A DNA stretch of 64,000 nucleotides, taken from assembly GCA_021199855.1 (NCBI GenBank), contig JAJQHD010000057.1, forward strand, positions 62,001-126,000, in the 5' to 3' direction. Source of the DNA: Oscillospiraceae bacterium (GTDB taxonomy: Bacteria; Bacillota; Clostridia; Oscillospirales; Ruminococcaceae). Numbering within the stretch: position 1 is the first letter of the stretch; the number at the start of each line of letters is the position of its first letter. The notes under the pieces are model-generated. The model saw only the letters and a program-made list of their open reading frames with translations, was not told the origin of the DNA and made no database searches. This document shows positions 43,302 to 51,785 of the stretch, one piece after another. A program made the position numbers and the translations under genes.

Positions 43302-44999
43302 ATGGCAAAGAATAACAAAGAAGCCGTAACGGATGTAGAAGAATTTCATTTAGCTGACTTGCTATATCCGTCTGCGGAGAAAAAGCAGGAACACATGAAG
43401 AGAGGAGCTGACCTCTCAAAACTGCCGCAGGACTACGTAAGAGATCTTGAACTTGAGACGCTGTCCCGACTCATCTGCCCTGAGAATTCGCTGAACGCGA
43501 TGCGTGTTTTCACCCAACTCTCAACCGATGAAGAGACGCTTAACTACCGTCTCGATATTCTCGAAGACTTCCTCAACGTCCCGTCTCTCGAAGCAATCCT
43601 GTATGAGAACGTCCACAAGCTCTACATCAACGAGCACGTCAACATCCAGAAGCTTGGTCTTGCCGACAGCTTTTATGCCCTGAACACCCGCTTCAACTCG
43701 CTCAAAACCTACATCGAGTGCATCACAAAGTGCCATGAGTTCTGCGACAAATATCGCAGCTCATTCAAGTCAAAAGCTCTCTGTGAGGTTGCCGACTATT
43801 TCGCATCGGTCTATAATTCCGACTACTTCGACGAAGTCAAGCGCGAGACGGACGAGTGCCTTGCGATTCTTGCAAAAGGCGTCAAGAGCGTCACTGTCGG
43901 AATCAACTTTGACGATATGATGCGCCCGGTTGAGGCAATGCTTTTAAGTGTTTCGACCGATACGATAAAGAAAAAGAGCCGCTTCGACTGGCTCTTCAAG
44001 CACCTTGACGGCGAGGGCACCCGTGCTATAGGAAGAACCCACTCTCTGTATAATGAAAACGGCGGCACCAACGACCTTGAGGCTCCGCTTTTCCGTGAAC
44101 TCCGTGAAGTCAACAGCGAATACATTACCCATCTTGACCATGCAGTAAGGGCATATTTCAAAAAGAGCACCGAGGACATCCTGACGTTTGAGAGCCAGCT
44201 CAGCTTTTACATCGGCGCAAAGAAGCTCATCGAAGCCGTCAAGGCAAGAGGACTCGACATGGTAAGACCTAAGTATCTCCCGATGGAAGAGAGAAGACTC
44301 GACGCCAGAGGCACATTCGATATTTCATTCTATGTCCAGATGGTTTCGGAAGACCCGATGAGTAAGCTCGATAATAAGATTATTACGAACGACTGCACAA
44401 TGGACGATGACGGCAGATTCTTCGTCTTAACTGGTGCCAACAACGGCGGCAAGACCACCTACACCCGTGCCATCGGCATAATTCAGGTCTTCGCCCAGGC
44501 AGGACTCTATGTTCCTTGCACTCACTGTGAGATAAGCCCGGTCGACTACATCTACACCCACTTCCCGAAGGAAGAGGAAGTCGGACTAAATACTTCCCGA
44601 TTCACTCAGGAGTGCAAGCAGTTCAAAGTCACCATCGACAACTGCACCAGTCATAGCTTACTTCTTCTTAATGAGTCCATCCAGTCGACAACGCCTACCG
44701 AGTGCGTCTATATCGCCACCGAGCTTGTAAAGTGCTTCCGTTGCATCGGCGTCAGAGGCATCTACGCCACGCACCTTCTGGAGCTTGCAAGAAGCCTTGA
44801 CAACCTCAATGAGACGGTTGAAGGCGACACCAAGCTTGTAAGTATTGTGACAACTGTCGATACTACCGCCGACAATCGTCGTCTCTATAAGATTCAGAGA
44901 GCCGAGCCTCAGGAATTCGGCTACGCCAGAAGCATCTACGAGAAATTCGGCGTCTCCTTCGACGAAGTCCAGAAGCGGCAGAAGGCTGGGCAGCAGTAA
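43302..44999 (+). CDS. MutS-family ATPase without mismatch-binding domain
   Basis: A 565-residue protein. Residues about 60-360 are helical and resemble the MutS core/clamp (levers). The C-terminal ATPase domain has the variant Walker A LTGANNGGKTTYTRAIG (MutS: TGPNMGGKS), HCEISPVDYIYTHFPKEEE, and LLLNESIQSTTPTE in the Walker B position, where the usual acidic DE pair appears as NE. The mismatch-recognition and connector domains of MutS1 and the Smr domain of MutS2 are absent. Its role is unknown; it may act in DNA or RNA structure handling rather than mismatch repair. The start at 43302 follows AAGGAGGAG; the longer frame adds 14 residues of leader. Confidence 0.85.
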   Translation: MAKNNKEAVTDVEEFHLADLLYPSAEKKQEHMKRGADLSKLPQDYVRDLELETLSRLICPENSLNAMRVFTQLSTDEETLNYRLDILEDFLNVPSLEAILYENVHKLYINEHVNIQKLGLADSFYALNTRFNSLKTYIECITKCHEFCDKYRSSFKSKALCEVADYFASVYNSDYFDEVKRETDECLAILAKGVKSVTVGINFDDMMRPVEAMLLSVSTDTIKKKSRFDWLFKHLDGEGTRAIGRTHSLYNENGGTNDLEAPLFRELREVNSEYITHLDHAVRAYFKKSTEDILTFESQLSFYIGAKKLIEAVKARGLDMVRPKYLPMEERRLDARGTFDISFYVQMVSEDPMSKLDNKIITNDCTMDDDGRFFVLTGANNGGKTTYTRAIGIIQVFAQAGLYVPCTHCEISPVDYIYTHFPKEEEVGLNTSRFTQECKQFKVTIDNCTSHSLLLLNESIQSTTPTECVYIATELVKCFRCIGVRGIYATHLLELARSLDNLNETVEGDTKLVSIVTTVDTTADNRRLYKIQRAEPQEFGYARSIYEKFGVSFDEVQKRQKAGQQ

Positions 45000-45014
45000 T
45001 ACCAAAGCAATACA

Positions 45015-45045
45015 AAAGCCCGATGCGAGTCGGGCTTTAATTATT
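45015..45045 (+). terminator. Terminator after the MutS-like gene
   Basis: 9-bp stem AAAGCCCGA/TCGGGCTTT (45015-45023, 45030-45038) followed by AATTATT. Confidence 0.75.
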
Positions 45046-45099
45046 AAGAAATCCTGCAAAAATTTAATGTCTTTTTGTATGGCACCTTAATTGATTTTA

Positions 45100-45108
45100 T
45101 GCTATAAT
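45100..45108 (+). promoter_or_regulatory. Extended -10 promoter of the 191-residue protein gene
   Basis: TGCTATAAT (45100-45108) is a full extended -10 element; no good -35 is present. Confidence 0.5.
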
Positions 45109-45132
45109 GTAATCAGAAATAGGGGGATCAAT

Positions 45133-45708
45133 ATGAATGAAGCTTCCAAATCTATTCTGAAAAAGTCAATATTTCTGCTTATGGTGATTGCTATTGGGAT
45201 AACAGCCGTCTGCGGGGCACTTTCCTATGACGAAATCGTTGAAGTTTCAGTGCCGGAGCGGGTTGTGGGCAATGTGAACTATCTTCAGTCGCAGAAAACT
45301 GTTATGAAAAGCGGCGAGAGTGCCGAGCTTCTGTGCAGTTACAGCTTTGAACTTCTTTCTGAAGAGGATAACGTATACATACTCAGATTCAGTCTTTATC
45401 AGGACGACTCGTCCGGTGCATATGATATCAAAAATATCAAGGCAAGCATTCAGCTTCCAGAGGACGCTATCTCCCGCATGGCATACAGCTCCGACGGCTC
45501 TAAGGTCTCAGAATCAGACATCACCTACGATGATGGCTATATGGTCGTGAACTGCTCCGGCGGCAGTAGTATGGATGCCGAAATTCTCCTGACCGGCGAA
45601 GTCGGCACTCGCCTTGACGTAGTCGTCAGCTACGACCTCGTCGGCAGTGGCAGAAGAATGTTTATGAGATTCCATGACGAAACCGCGACATTTGAATTGA
45701 ATCTGTAG
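45133..45708 (+). CDS. Membrane-anchored extracellular protein, unknown
   Basis: A 191-residue protein with one N-terminal transmembrane anchor (about residues 9-29) and an extracytoplasmic region of mostly beta-strand character (YSFELLSEEDNVYILRFSLY, MDAEILLTGEVGTRLDVVVSYDL). I do not recognise a family. The start at 45133 is preceded by GGGGGATCAAT; an upstream in-frame ATG adds 14 residues without a site. The next gene also encodes a secreted protein, but about 95 nt with no shared site separates them. Confidence 0.7.
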   Translation: MNEASKSILKKSIFLLMVIAIGITAVCGALSYDEIVEVSVPERVVGNVNYLQSQKTVMKSGESAELLCSYSFELLSEEDNVYILRFSLYQDDSSGAYDIKNIKASIQLPEDAISRMAYSSDGSKVSESDITYDDGYMVVNCSGGSSMDAEILLTGEVGTRLDVVVSYDLVGSGRRMFMRFHDETATFELNL

Positions 45709-45804
45709 AATTCAAAAAATTTTTTCCAAAGTGCAATAATCTGCAATTCTGAAGTGTATTACAAGTAGCAGGCAATTATTATTGCAAAATAAGGAGGAAT
45801 CATA

Positions 45805-46707
45805 ATGAAAAAATTACTTGCAATGCTTTTGGCAGGACTTATGCTCATCACTTCGATGTCCATTACAGTCTGGGCGGACGATGACGAGGACGATCTTGAC
45901 ATTGACGTGCCGCTTGATGGCGCAGACCCGGGACCGAGATTTTACTCCATCAGCGAAATCATCGAGTACCGCAACTACCTGAGATTAATCAAGGTTGACA
46001 ACGGCTATCCTGCCGGATACCAGGAATCGTATGAATGCATTGACTATCTTGAAGGCTTGTATCTTCCCGAAGGCTTAACCTTTGACGACATAACTGAGTT
46101 CATGTCAGGCACATACTTCTATTATGTGTATTTCAAGATTGACGGCATAACGCTTTTGTTTACTTACTACTATGACACCGATGCGGCTGAACGGGTTGCC
46201 GTTGATACTCCGATAATGTACGCAACAAGCGGCACTTATTCCGGAAGAGTCCTCGAATCTGCCGACGGAACTACAGTATACTACTATAATTTTGCACCAA
46301 CCCACAAAACTACAATCAATGAGAATCTGACCTATCTGTGGTATCAGGACGGATACTACTATGAATTGAGGCTCATGGGCACGCATGATATGAGTGAAAC
46401 GAGCTATGAAGAGCTTTATGGAGATGAGCTTCTGGCAATGTGCCATGCTGTCTATCATCCCTTTGGCGAAGGGTACAACCTCACCGGCGAGTTTTCTGAA
46501 GGAAAAGTAAAGCTCAGCTGGGATGAGCTTGTAGATGACGAGACCTACACCGTCTTTTACAAGCGCTCAAGCTCTGATGAGTGGAAAGTAGCCTGTTACA
46601 CGTCAAAGTATAAAGTAAATATCACCGGTCTCAAGCCCGGCGAAAGCTATGATTTCCAGATTTTCGGTAACGGCTTCGAGTCGGATGTCATCACGGTGAT
46701 AGCGTAA
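45805..46707 (+). CDS. Secreted protein with C-terminal fibronectin type III domain
   Basis: A 300-residue protein with a Sec signal peptide (MKKLLAMLLAGLMLITSMSITVWA, cleavage near A24/D25). An acidic stretch follows, then a Tyr-rich central domain (about 45-215) with repeated YYY/YFYY patches. The C-terminal Fn3-like domain (about 222-300) has VKLSWDELVDDETYTVFYKRSS and ITGLKPGESYDFQI. No catalytic motif is recognised. AAGGAGG precedes the ATG by 7 nt. Its last 13 codons recur in diverged form at 59251-59289, on the far side of the accessory island, so a second gene of this kind probably existed there. Confidence 0.8.
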   Translation: MKKLLAMLLAGLMLITSMSITVWADDDEDDLDIDVPLDGADPGPRFYSISEIIEYRNYLRLIKVDNGYPAGYQESYECIDYLEGLYLPEGLTFDDITEFMSGTYFYYVYFKIDGITLLFTYYYDTDAAERVAVDTPIMYATSGTYSGRVLESADGTTVYYYNFAPTHKTTINENLTYLWYQDGYYYELRLMGTHDMSETSYEELYGDELLAMCHAVYHPFGEGYNLTGEFSEGKVKLSWDELVDDETYTVFYKRSSSDEWKVACYTSKYKVNITGLKPGESYDFQIFGNGFESDVITVIA

Positions 46708-46711
46708 GCCC
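46669..46711 (+). repeat. Left copy of the island-bracketing repeat (3' end of Fn3-protein gene)
   Basis: Codes for NGFESDVITVIA-stop. It matches 59251-59293 at about 34 of 40 positions; the differences are mostly at third codon positions. Confidence 0.7.
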
Positions 46712-46770
46712 ATCCACCACCGCCTTCGGCACATCCAGCTCCCTCTTTGCAGGTCCAACTTAGGGGTTCC
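46712..46770. repeat. Degenerate REP-like intergenic element
   Basis: CCACCGCCTTCGGCACATCC and CAGCTCCCTCTTTGCAGG resemble the short GC-rich palindromic repeats scattered between genes in gut Clostridia. The arms no longer pair fully. It lies at the left border of the island. Confidence 0.4.
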
Positions 46771-46819
46771 AGAAAACAAGTGAAGTTTTAAGGACAGCCT
46801 TTGAGCAACAAAGAAATAC

Positions 46820-46866
46820 GGTCATGTAAGAGCAGAAATGCTTTTGCATGACCATATTTTTATTTG
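46820..46866 (+). terminator. Strong terminator before the defence island
   Basis: A 15-bp stem with two G-U pairs (46820-46834 with 46839-46853) closed by a GAAA loop, followed by ATATTTTTATTTG. It separates the Fn3-protein gene from the WYL regulator. Nothing else is seen in the 347-nt gap except the REP-like element and the promoter. Confidence 0.85.
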
Positions 46867-46949
46867 AAAGCTATTACAAAGAAATCTTAAAAAATCATGC
46901 TCTAGGGAAATTAAATTTGTTGCTGTCGCAAACTTAAGACCACAAAGAC

Positions 46950-46978
46950 TTGTGTTTTTCAAAGCAACGATGTATAAT
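46950..46978 (+). promoter_or_regulatory. Promoter of the WYL regulator gene
   Basis: TTGTGT (46950-46955), 17-nt spacer, TATAAT (46973-46978), 77 nt before the ATG. Confidence 0.6.
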
Positions 46979-47054
46979 ATTGATAGATGAACTGCTGTCG
47001 ATAAGCAAATGGATGTAATAAAGAGCTTGATTGAAGATGGATAGGAGATTTATT

Positions 47055-48134
47055 ATGCCTCAGAAGAATTGGCAAAAGAGCAAGCTTGTTCTGCTCGTTG
47101 AATTATTGCGGACAAGGTCAAGTGCTGAGAATCCATTGACTACGCAGGAAATCTGTGAGTACATGGAGAGCATAGATATTCCTTGCGAGCGGCGAGTTGT
47201 CACGAGGGATATAGCGGCTCTGAATGAAATAGGGATTGTGGTTCACGACACATGGGTCGGTAAAAGCAAAGCCTACTACATGGTTGGTGATAATTCCACG
47301 ATAAGAAAGAAAGCCGTCAAAGACGAAACCAAGTTCACGACACCGGAGCTTAAGATTCTCATGGATGCCGTCCAGGCGGCAAGCTTTATCACCGATGAGG
47401 AGACCGAAGAGCTTATAGACAAGATAGCTTCACTTGGCGGCAAGCATAGAAGCGATTTGCTAAAGGGCAACAAGGTCATCTTCAACACTCGCAAGCACTC
47501 GAACGAAAACGTCTATGAGAATATAGACACATTAGAAACGGCTCTGCTGAACAAGAACAAGGTCATTTTCCGTTATTACGACTTGGACATGAACCATGAA
47601 AAGGTATATAGGCGTGACGGTCATCACTATGTGGTTGAGCCAATTGCTCTTGTCTTCAACGAGGATAACTATTACGTCAGCGTTTTCAGTGCCAAACATG
47701 ACAGCACGGCAAACTACCGTATTGACCGAATGGAAGATGTGGAAGTTCTCAACGAGAAGATTTCCGACACGGCTTCTAAGCTCCGCTCATCCATAGCCGG
47801 TTACACAAAACAGGCATTCAAGATGTATGGCGGCAAGCCGAAAACCATCACCATCCAATTCGATCCAAGTCTTATTGGCGCTGTATACGACCGCTTTGGC
47901 GAGGATGTCGTCATGAAGCAGACAAAAGATGGACAGGTTACGGCAAGAGTCAAGGTTCAGCTTTCCCCGCCATTCTGGGGCTGGGTTTTCCAGTTCGGAA
48001 GGCTCATGAAAATTACTGTGCCGAAAGAAGTAAAAGAGATGTATGCAGGTATAGTCAAAGAAACGTGGGAATCTATATCTGCTGATAGCCAAAGTCAGAG
48101 TACGTCCATTTCTAATGACGTTGATCCCAAATAA
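47055..48134 (+). CDS. WYL-domain transcriptional regulator
   Basis: A 359-residue regulator with an N-terminal winged helix-turn-helix (about 12-85; TTQEICEYMESIDIPCERRVVTRDIAALNEIGI). A WYL domain follows (about 155-245; KVIFRYYDLDMNHEKVYRRDGHHYVVEPIALVFNEDNYYVSVF) and a WCX-type C-terminal region (about 265-345). WYL proteins of this kind often repress defence genes until a nucleotide or DNA ligand is sensed. The start at 47055 follows TAGGAG by 7 nt. It leads a run of same-strand defence-type genes and is the likely regulator of the island. Confidence 0.88.
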   Translation: MPQKNWQKSKLVLLVELLRTRSSAENPLTTQEICEYMESIDIPCERRVVTRDIAALNEIGIVVHDTWVGKSKAYYMVGDNSTIRKKAVKDETKFTTPELKILMDAVQAASFITDEETEELIDKIASLGGKHRSDLLKGNKVIFNTRKHSNENVYENIDTLETALLNKNKVIFRYYDLDMNHEKVYRRDGHHYVVEPIALVFNEDNYYVSVFSAKHDSTANYRIDRMEDVEVLNEKISDTASKLRSSIAGYTKQAFKMYGGKPKTITIQFDPSLIGAVYDRFGEDVVMKQTKDGQVTARVKVQLSPPFWGWVFQFGRLMKITVPKEVKEMYAGIVKETWESISADSQSQSTSISNDVDPK

Positions 48135-48159
48135 TCTCAGGAAGGAGTGTAACTCCACA

Positions 48160-49101
48160 TTGGACACCCTAATAAACATAACCACCTACCCGGTTGCTCC
48201 CGTGCTTGACTTATTGCTTGCGGACAAGTCCACCCGAAAGAACATCATCTGGGCTACGGACACATACGAGGAATACGGCGAGGGATTCACCGACAAGGTG
48301 CAGATTGATGCTCCGGCACTTCTCAGGCGCGTCGGAATCATCCGCCCCCGCATTGAGAAGTCTTTGGAAGCTCAGGCGGAGCGCACCCGAAAGAAAGCCG
48401 AGGTCTTCACTCCCGCTTGGCTTTGCAACAGAATGAACAACAGCCTTGACGAGGAATGGTTCGGGCGCAAGGATGTTTTCAATATCGAAAACGACGACAG
48501 GACTTGGGTGGCAACAGAAGATAAAATCGAGTTTCCGCAGTGCAAGAAGTGGCAGAGCTATGTTGATTCCCGAAGGCTTGAAATCACCTGTGGCGAAGCT
48601 CCCTATCTCGTCTCCCGCTACGATGTTTCGACTGGTGAGGTTATCCTCCCTCTTAGTCGGCGCATAGGAATTCTTGATCGCAAGCTTCGCATTGTGAACG
48701 AAAACACAGACAACTACGAAGACTGGCTCAAATGGACAATCAGGGCTTTCGAGGCTTCCTACGGCTATGAATATCAGGGTGACAACGTCCTTATTGCCCG
48801 CATCAACCTGCTTCTGACATTTGTCGATTACTACAGTGACCGTTGGGGCAAACAGCCGGACATGAAGCTATTACAGCAGATTTCAAATGTGATAGCGTGG
48901 AACATCTGGCAGATGGACGGTCTCAAAGACACAGTCCCTCTCGGCAAGCCCTACAAGGAGTTCCGCCAATGGACGCTTTTCGATATGTCCGACACCTTCG
49001 GTGCCGAAGAGCCTGAACCCCAAGAAGAAGCCGTCCCATGCAAAATACAAAATTGGAGAAGCAAGACTTCTCTGAGATTTATGGATTTAAAGGAGAAATG
49101 A
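48160..49101 (+). CDS. Restriction-modification 'subunit M'-like protein with FTP motif
   Basis: A 313-residue protein. KKAEVFTPAWLCNRMNNSLDEEWFG (about residues 80-105) resembles motif X of N6-adenine methyltransferases (the FTP segment that contacts AdoMet), but no motif I glycine loop and no NPPY are present, so it cannot methylate alone. Homologues in gut Firmicutes and bifidobacteria are annotated as restriction endonuclease subunit M and precede an Eco57I-type methylase gene, as here. The TTG start at 48160 follows AAGGAG by about 12 nt; a longer frame overlaps the WYL gene. Its 3' end is copy A of a 67-bp direct repeat. Confidence 0.7.
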   Translation: MDTLINITTYPVAPVLDLLLADKSTRKNIIWATDTYEEYGEGFTDKVQIDAPALLRRVGIIRPRIEKSLEAQAERTRKKAEVFTPAWLCNRMNNSLDEEWFGRKDVFNIENDDRTWVATEDKIEFPQCKKWQSYVDSRRLEITCGEAPYLVSRYDVSTGEVILPLSRRIGILDRKLRIVNENTDNYEDWLKWTIRAFEASYGYEYQGDNVLIARINLLLTFVDYYSDRWGKQPDMKLLQQISNVIAWNIWQMDGLKDTVPLGKPYKEFRQWTLFDMSDTFGAEEPEPQEEAVPCKIQNWRSKTSLRFMDLKEK

Positions 49102-49107
49102 ATTATG
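49041..49107 (+). repeat. 67-bp direct repeat, copy A
   Basis: Identical to 50690-50756 except for T/C at 49053. It covers the last codons of the M-like gene (ending MDLKEK-stop), the AAAGGAGAAA ribosome-binding site and the ATG of the AlbA gene. Confidence 0.9.
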
Positions 49108-50580
49108 GCAAGGAGAATTGACCAAGCGACAATTCAGGATGTAATCCGGGGCGAATCAAAAAATGTCGAGTTCAAAGAGATGCTTCCGGATAACTCGGAG
49201 AAATACACGAAGACGATAGTTGCCTATGCCAATACGCAAGGTGGAACACTCATTTTTGGCGTGGCGGATAAGACAAGAGAAATCGTCGGCATAGATGAAA
49301 ATGTCCTGTTTCAGACGATGGACAGCATTGCAAACGCTATCTCCGACTCCTGTGAGCCTCAGATCATCCCTGATATTGAACCATATACGATTGACGGCAA
49401 AACAATCATCATAGTGACGGTTTCTCCTGAAGCCATGAGACCATATTATCTGAAATCCAAGGGCAAGGATAAAGGCACATATATCCGTGTTGGTGCAACT
49501 ACCCGACCTGCCTCTCCTGAGAAGATAAGGGAGCTGGAAATGGAAGGTGCTAAGGTGTCATGGGATGAGCTTATATGTGTGGGATACGAAGTTACTGAAG
49601 ACGCTATCGAAACGCTCTGCCATGATATGAATATTCGCCGCGGGGCAATGCAGGAACAAAAAGAAACTGCGGAGAAACTGCCTGCCGTAACGAGAACGAA
49701 TCTTGTGAATTGGAAGGTGCTGAAAGAAACGAGTGACGGATATTTGGCTTCCAATGCCTTTGTCTTACTGACATCTGATTACTTCCCTTACTCAAAAACG
49801 CAATGTGCTGTTTTCAAAGGAACCGACCGCTCGGTATTTTTGGACAAACGGGAATACACCGGTCCGATATATACGCAGGTTGAAGAAGCTGTTAATTTCG
49901 TCCTTCGCAACATCAGAATTGAGGCGAAAATCGACGGATTGATAAGAAAGGAATCCTATGAACTACCGGTAGATGCAATCAGAGAGATGATTGTAAACGC
50001 ACATTGTCATCGGAATCTGACCGATGAATCATGCGTACAGGTGGCTATTTACGATGACCGTCTGGAGGTATCATCTCCGGGAGGACTTTACAACGGGCTC
50101 ACCTTTGATGAAGCCATGCAGGGGCATTCAAGGCTGAGAAATCGTGTAATTGCAAATGTTTTCAGCCAGATAGGATTTGTTGAAGCATGGGGAACCGGTC
50201 TTCGTCGAATCCGCAATTCTGCAAAGGAATATAATCTGCCGGAGCCGGAATTCATCGAAATGCCGGAATCGTTCCGTGTAAACCTATTCCGCAGTCCATC
50301 ACCGATGCAGAGCATCGGAGAAACATCGGAAGAACATCGGTCAAACATCGGTGATAAATCGGTTGAACATCGGTATATTCGTGAAGTTGAACTGAATGTT
50401 ACTCAGCTTAAGATTATAGATATGCTTTCAATCGCTCCGACGATGAAAGGCTCGGAATTAGCAGAGCAGATTGGCATTTCAAAGAGAAATGTAGAAGTCA
50501 ACATCAAAAAACTAAAAGAACTCGGACTTCTTATCCGCCACGGTTCATCCAGGGGCGGTTATTGGGAAGTTGTAAAATAA
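49105..50580 (+). CDS. AlbA/Schlafen-type ATP-binding protein with winged helix
   Basis: A 491-residue protein. The AlbA_2 (Schlafen-like) domain (about 10-130) has GESKNVEFKEMLPDNSEKYTKTIVAYANTQGGTLIFGV and GTYIRVGATTRPA. A HATPase_c_4-like region (about 285-400) has IREMIVNAHCHRNLTDESCVQVAIYDDRLEVSSPGG. After a repeat-built linker (about 400-425) comes a C-terminal winged helix (MKGSELAEQIGISKRNVEVNIKKLKELGLI). Family members are often stand-alone regulators or parts of mobile defence modules. Its start codon is supplied by repeat copy A and it stands between two R-M genes, so it appears to be an inserted module. Confidence 0.85.
   Translation: MARRIDQATIQDVIRGESKNVEFKEMLPDNSEKYTKTIVAYANTQGGTLIFGVADKTREIVGIDENVLFQTMDSIANAISDSCEPQIIPDIEPYTIDGKTIIIVTVSPEAMRPYYLKSKGKDKGTYIRVGATTRPASPEKIRELEMEGAKVSWDELICVGYEVTEDAIETLCHDMNIRRGAMQEQKETAEKLPAVTRTNLVNWKVLKETSDGYLASNAFVLLTSDYFPYSKTQCAVFKGTDRSVFLDKREYTGPIYTQVEEAVNFVLRNIRIEAKIDGLIRKESYELPVDAIREMIVNAHCHRNLTDESCVQVAIYDDRLEVSSPGGLYNGLTFDEAMQGHSRLRNRVIANVFSQIGFVEAWGTGLRRIRNSAKEYNLPEPEFIEMPESFRVNLFRSPSPMQSIGETSEEHRSNIGDKSVEHRYIREVELNVTQLKIIDMLSIAPTMKGSELAEQIGISKRNVEVNIKKLKELGLLIRHGSSRGGYWEVVK
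50313..50373 (+). repeat. 11-bp tandem repeat, six units, within the AlbA gene
   Basis: The segment CATCGG (one unit AATCGG) recurs at 50313, 50324, 50335, 50346, 50357 and 50368, exactly every 11 nt; the full unit is close to GAACATCGGTC. Three units make an 11-residue peptide period. Gain or loss of one unit would shift the frame before the winged helix. Confidence 0.85.
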
Positions 50581-50581
50581 A

Positions 50582-50677
50582 ACAGAACGCTTTTCGGAAG
50601 AAGAGATTTGGCAGACGCGTGTGCCAAATCTGACGTGGTCGCATTACAGGGCTTTGCTACAGCTTGAATCTCGGAAG
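50582..50677 (+). pseudogene. Relic of a DUF1016 (YhcG-type) nuclease gene
   Basis: Thirty-two codons in one frame read TERFSEEEIWQTRVPNLT then WSHYRALLQLESRK. The LTWSHYRALL core is characteristic of the DUF1016 N-terminal domain found in YhcG/PDDEXK nucleases often linked to type I R-M loci. No start codon, stop or further domain exists; the frame runs into repeat copy B. It is interpreted as a leftover of a deleted gene. Confidence 0.6.
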
Positions 50678-50689
50678 CCCCATCCCACA

Positions 50690-50756
50690 CAAAATACAAA
50701 ACTGGAGAAGCAAGACTTCTCTGAGATTTATGGATTTAAAGGAGAAATGAATTATG
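50690..50756 (+). repeat. 67-bp direct repeat, copy B
   Basis: The second copy (66 of 67 identical to 49041-49107) provides the ribosome-binding site and ATG of the Eco57I-type methylase gene. The repeat distance is 1,649 bp. Confidence 0.9.
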
Positions 50757-51785
50757 TCAACCAAACTGTTCGACTACATCATCGGTAACCCGCCGTATCA
50801 GGAGGAAGTAGAGAATAACGGCAGACATAGCCCTGTTTACAACCTGTTCATGGATGAAAGCTATAAAGTAGCGGACAAAGTCGAGCTAATTACCCCGGCT
50901 CACTTTCTCTTTAATGCAGGACAAACTCCAAAGGCTTGGAATAATAAGATGCTCGATGATGAACACTTAAAGGTACTCTACTATGAGCCGGATGCGGAAA
51001 AAGTCTTTGCTGGTAAAGAAATCAAGGGCGGAGTAGCAGTTACTATTCATGATGTGACTAAAAGCTATGGTTCTATCGGAACTTTTGTCACCGATGAGAC
51101 ATTAAGAGGAATAAAGCAAAAAGTTTGCAGTTACGAAGGTGTATCAATAAGTACCATAATGGCGTCACAAGGACTTTACCGTTTTTCGGATAAATTCTTT
51201 AAAGACAATCCCGATATTGCAAGCTCCTTTGGTGCAGGAACTGGCAATAAGATTGTATCAAATATGCTTGACAAAGCATCAAACGCATTTCTCTCTGAAA
51301 AGCCATCAGATGGCGAGTATATCAGCCTAGCGGGACGTAGTCACAACTCTCGTGTTATTCGCTACATAAAGAGAGAATATATCCAAGATAACGCATATAT
51401 TGATTCGTACAATGTTGCTGTTCCGGAAGCAAGTGGCTCCGGAGCATTTGGTGAGCCCCTGGGAACTCCATTTGTACTAAATCCCGGCGACGGAACTACC
51501 GACACTTTCATTAATATAGGTATTCTGAGTAGTGTCTCTGAAGCAAATGCCATTATCAAGTATATCAAAACAAAGTTCTTACGGGCATTGAATTCAATTA
51601 AAAAGGTAACACAGCATAATTCTCCGAATGTATGGGAGTACGTTCCGCTTCAGGACTTTACTGAAGGGTCGGACATTGATTGGTCTCGGTCGGTGCATGA
51701 GGTGGATTTGCAGTTGTATGAGAAGTATGGGCTGGATGATGGTGAAATTGAGTTTATTGAATCGCATGTGAAGGAGATGGAGTGA
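50754..51785 (+). CDS. Eco57I-type adenine methyltransferase, C-terminal half
   Basis: A 343-residue protein that starts almost directly with methyltransferase motif IV: FDYIIGNPPYQEEV (NPPY at about residues 13-16), then LITPAHFLFNAGQTPKAWNNKML and VFAGKEIKGGVAVTI (motifs VI-VIII region). The rest is a probable target-recognition region. Motifs X and I, needed for AdoMet binding, are missing here but are found at the C-terminus of the next protein. A functional enzyme would therefore have to be assembled from both polypeptides. The stop overlaps the start region of the helicase gene. Confidence 0.85.
   Translation: MSTKLFDYIIGNPPYQEEVENNGRHSPVYNLFMDESYKVADKVELITPAHFLFNAGQTPKAWNNKMLDDEHLKVLYYEPDAEKVFAGKEIKGGVAVTIHDVTKSYGSIGTFVTDETLRGIKQKVCSYEGVSISTIMASQGLYRFSDKFFKDNPDIASSFGAGTGNKIVSNMLDKASNAFLSEKPSDGEYISLAGRSHNSRVIRYIKREYIQDNAYIDSYNVAVPEASGSGAFGEPLGTPFVLNPGDGTTDTFINIGILSSVSEANAIIKYIKTKFLRALNSIKKVTQHNSPNVWEYVPLQDFTEGSDIDWSRSVHEVDLQLYEKYGLDDGEIEFIESHVKEME

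Noticed and set aside
50313..50373. Short regularly spaced repeats as a CRISPR array
   Set aside because: Units are 11 bp with no spacers, lie inside a coding frame, and no cas genes are present.
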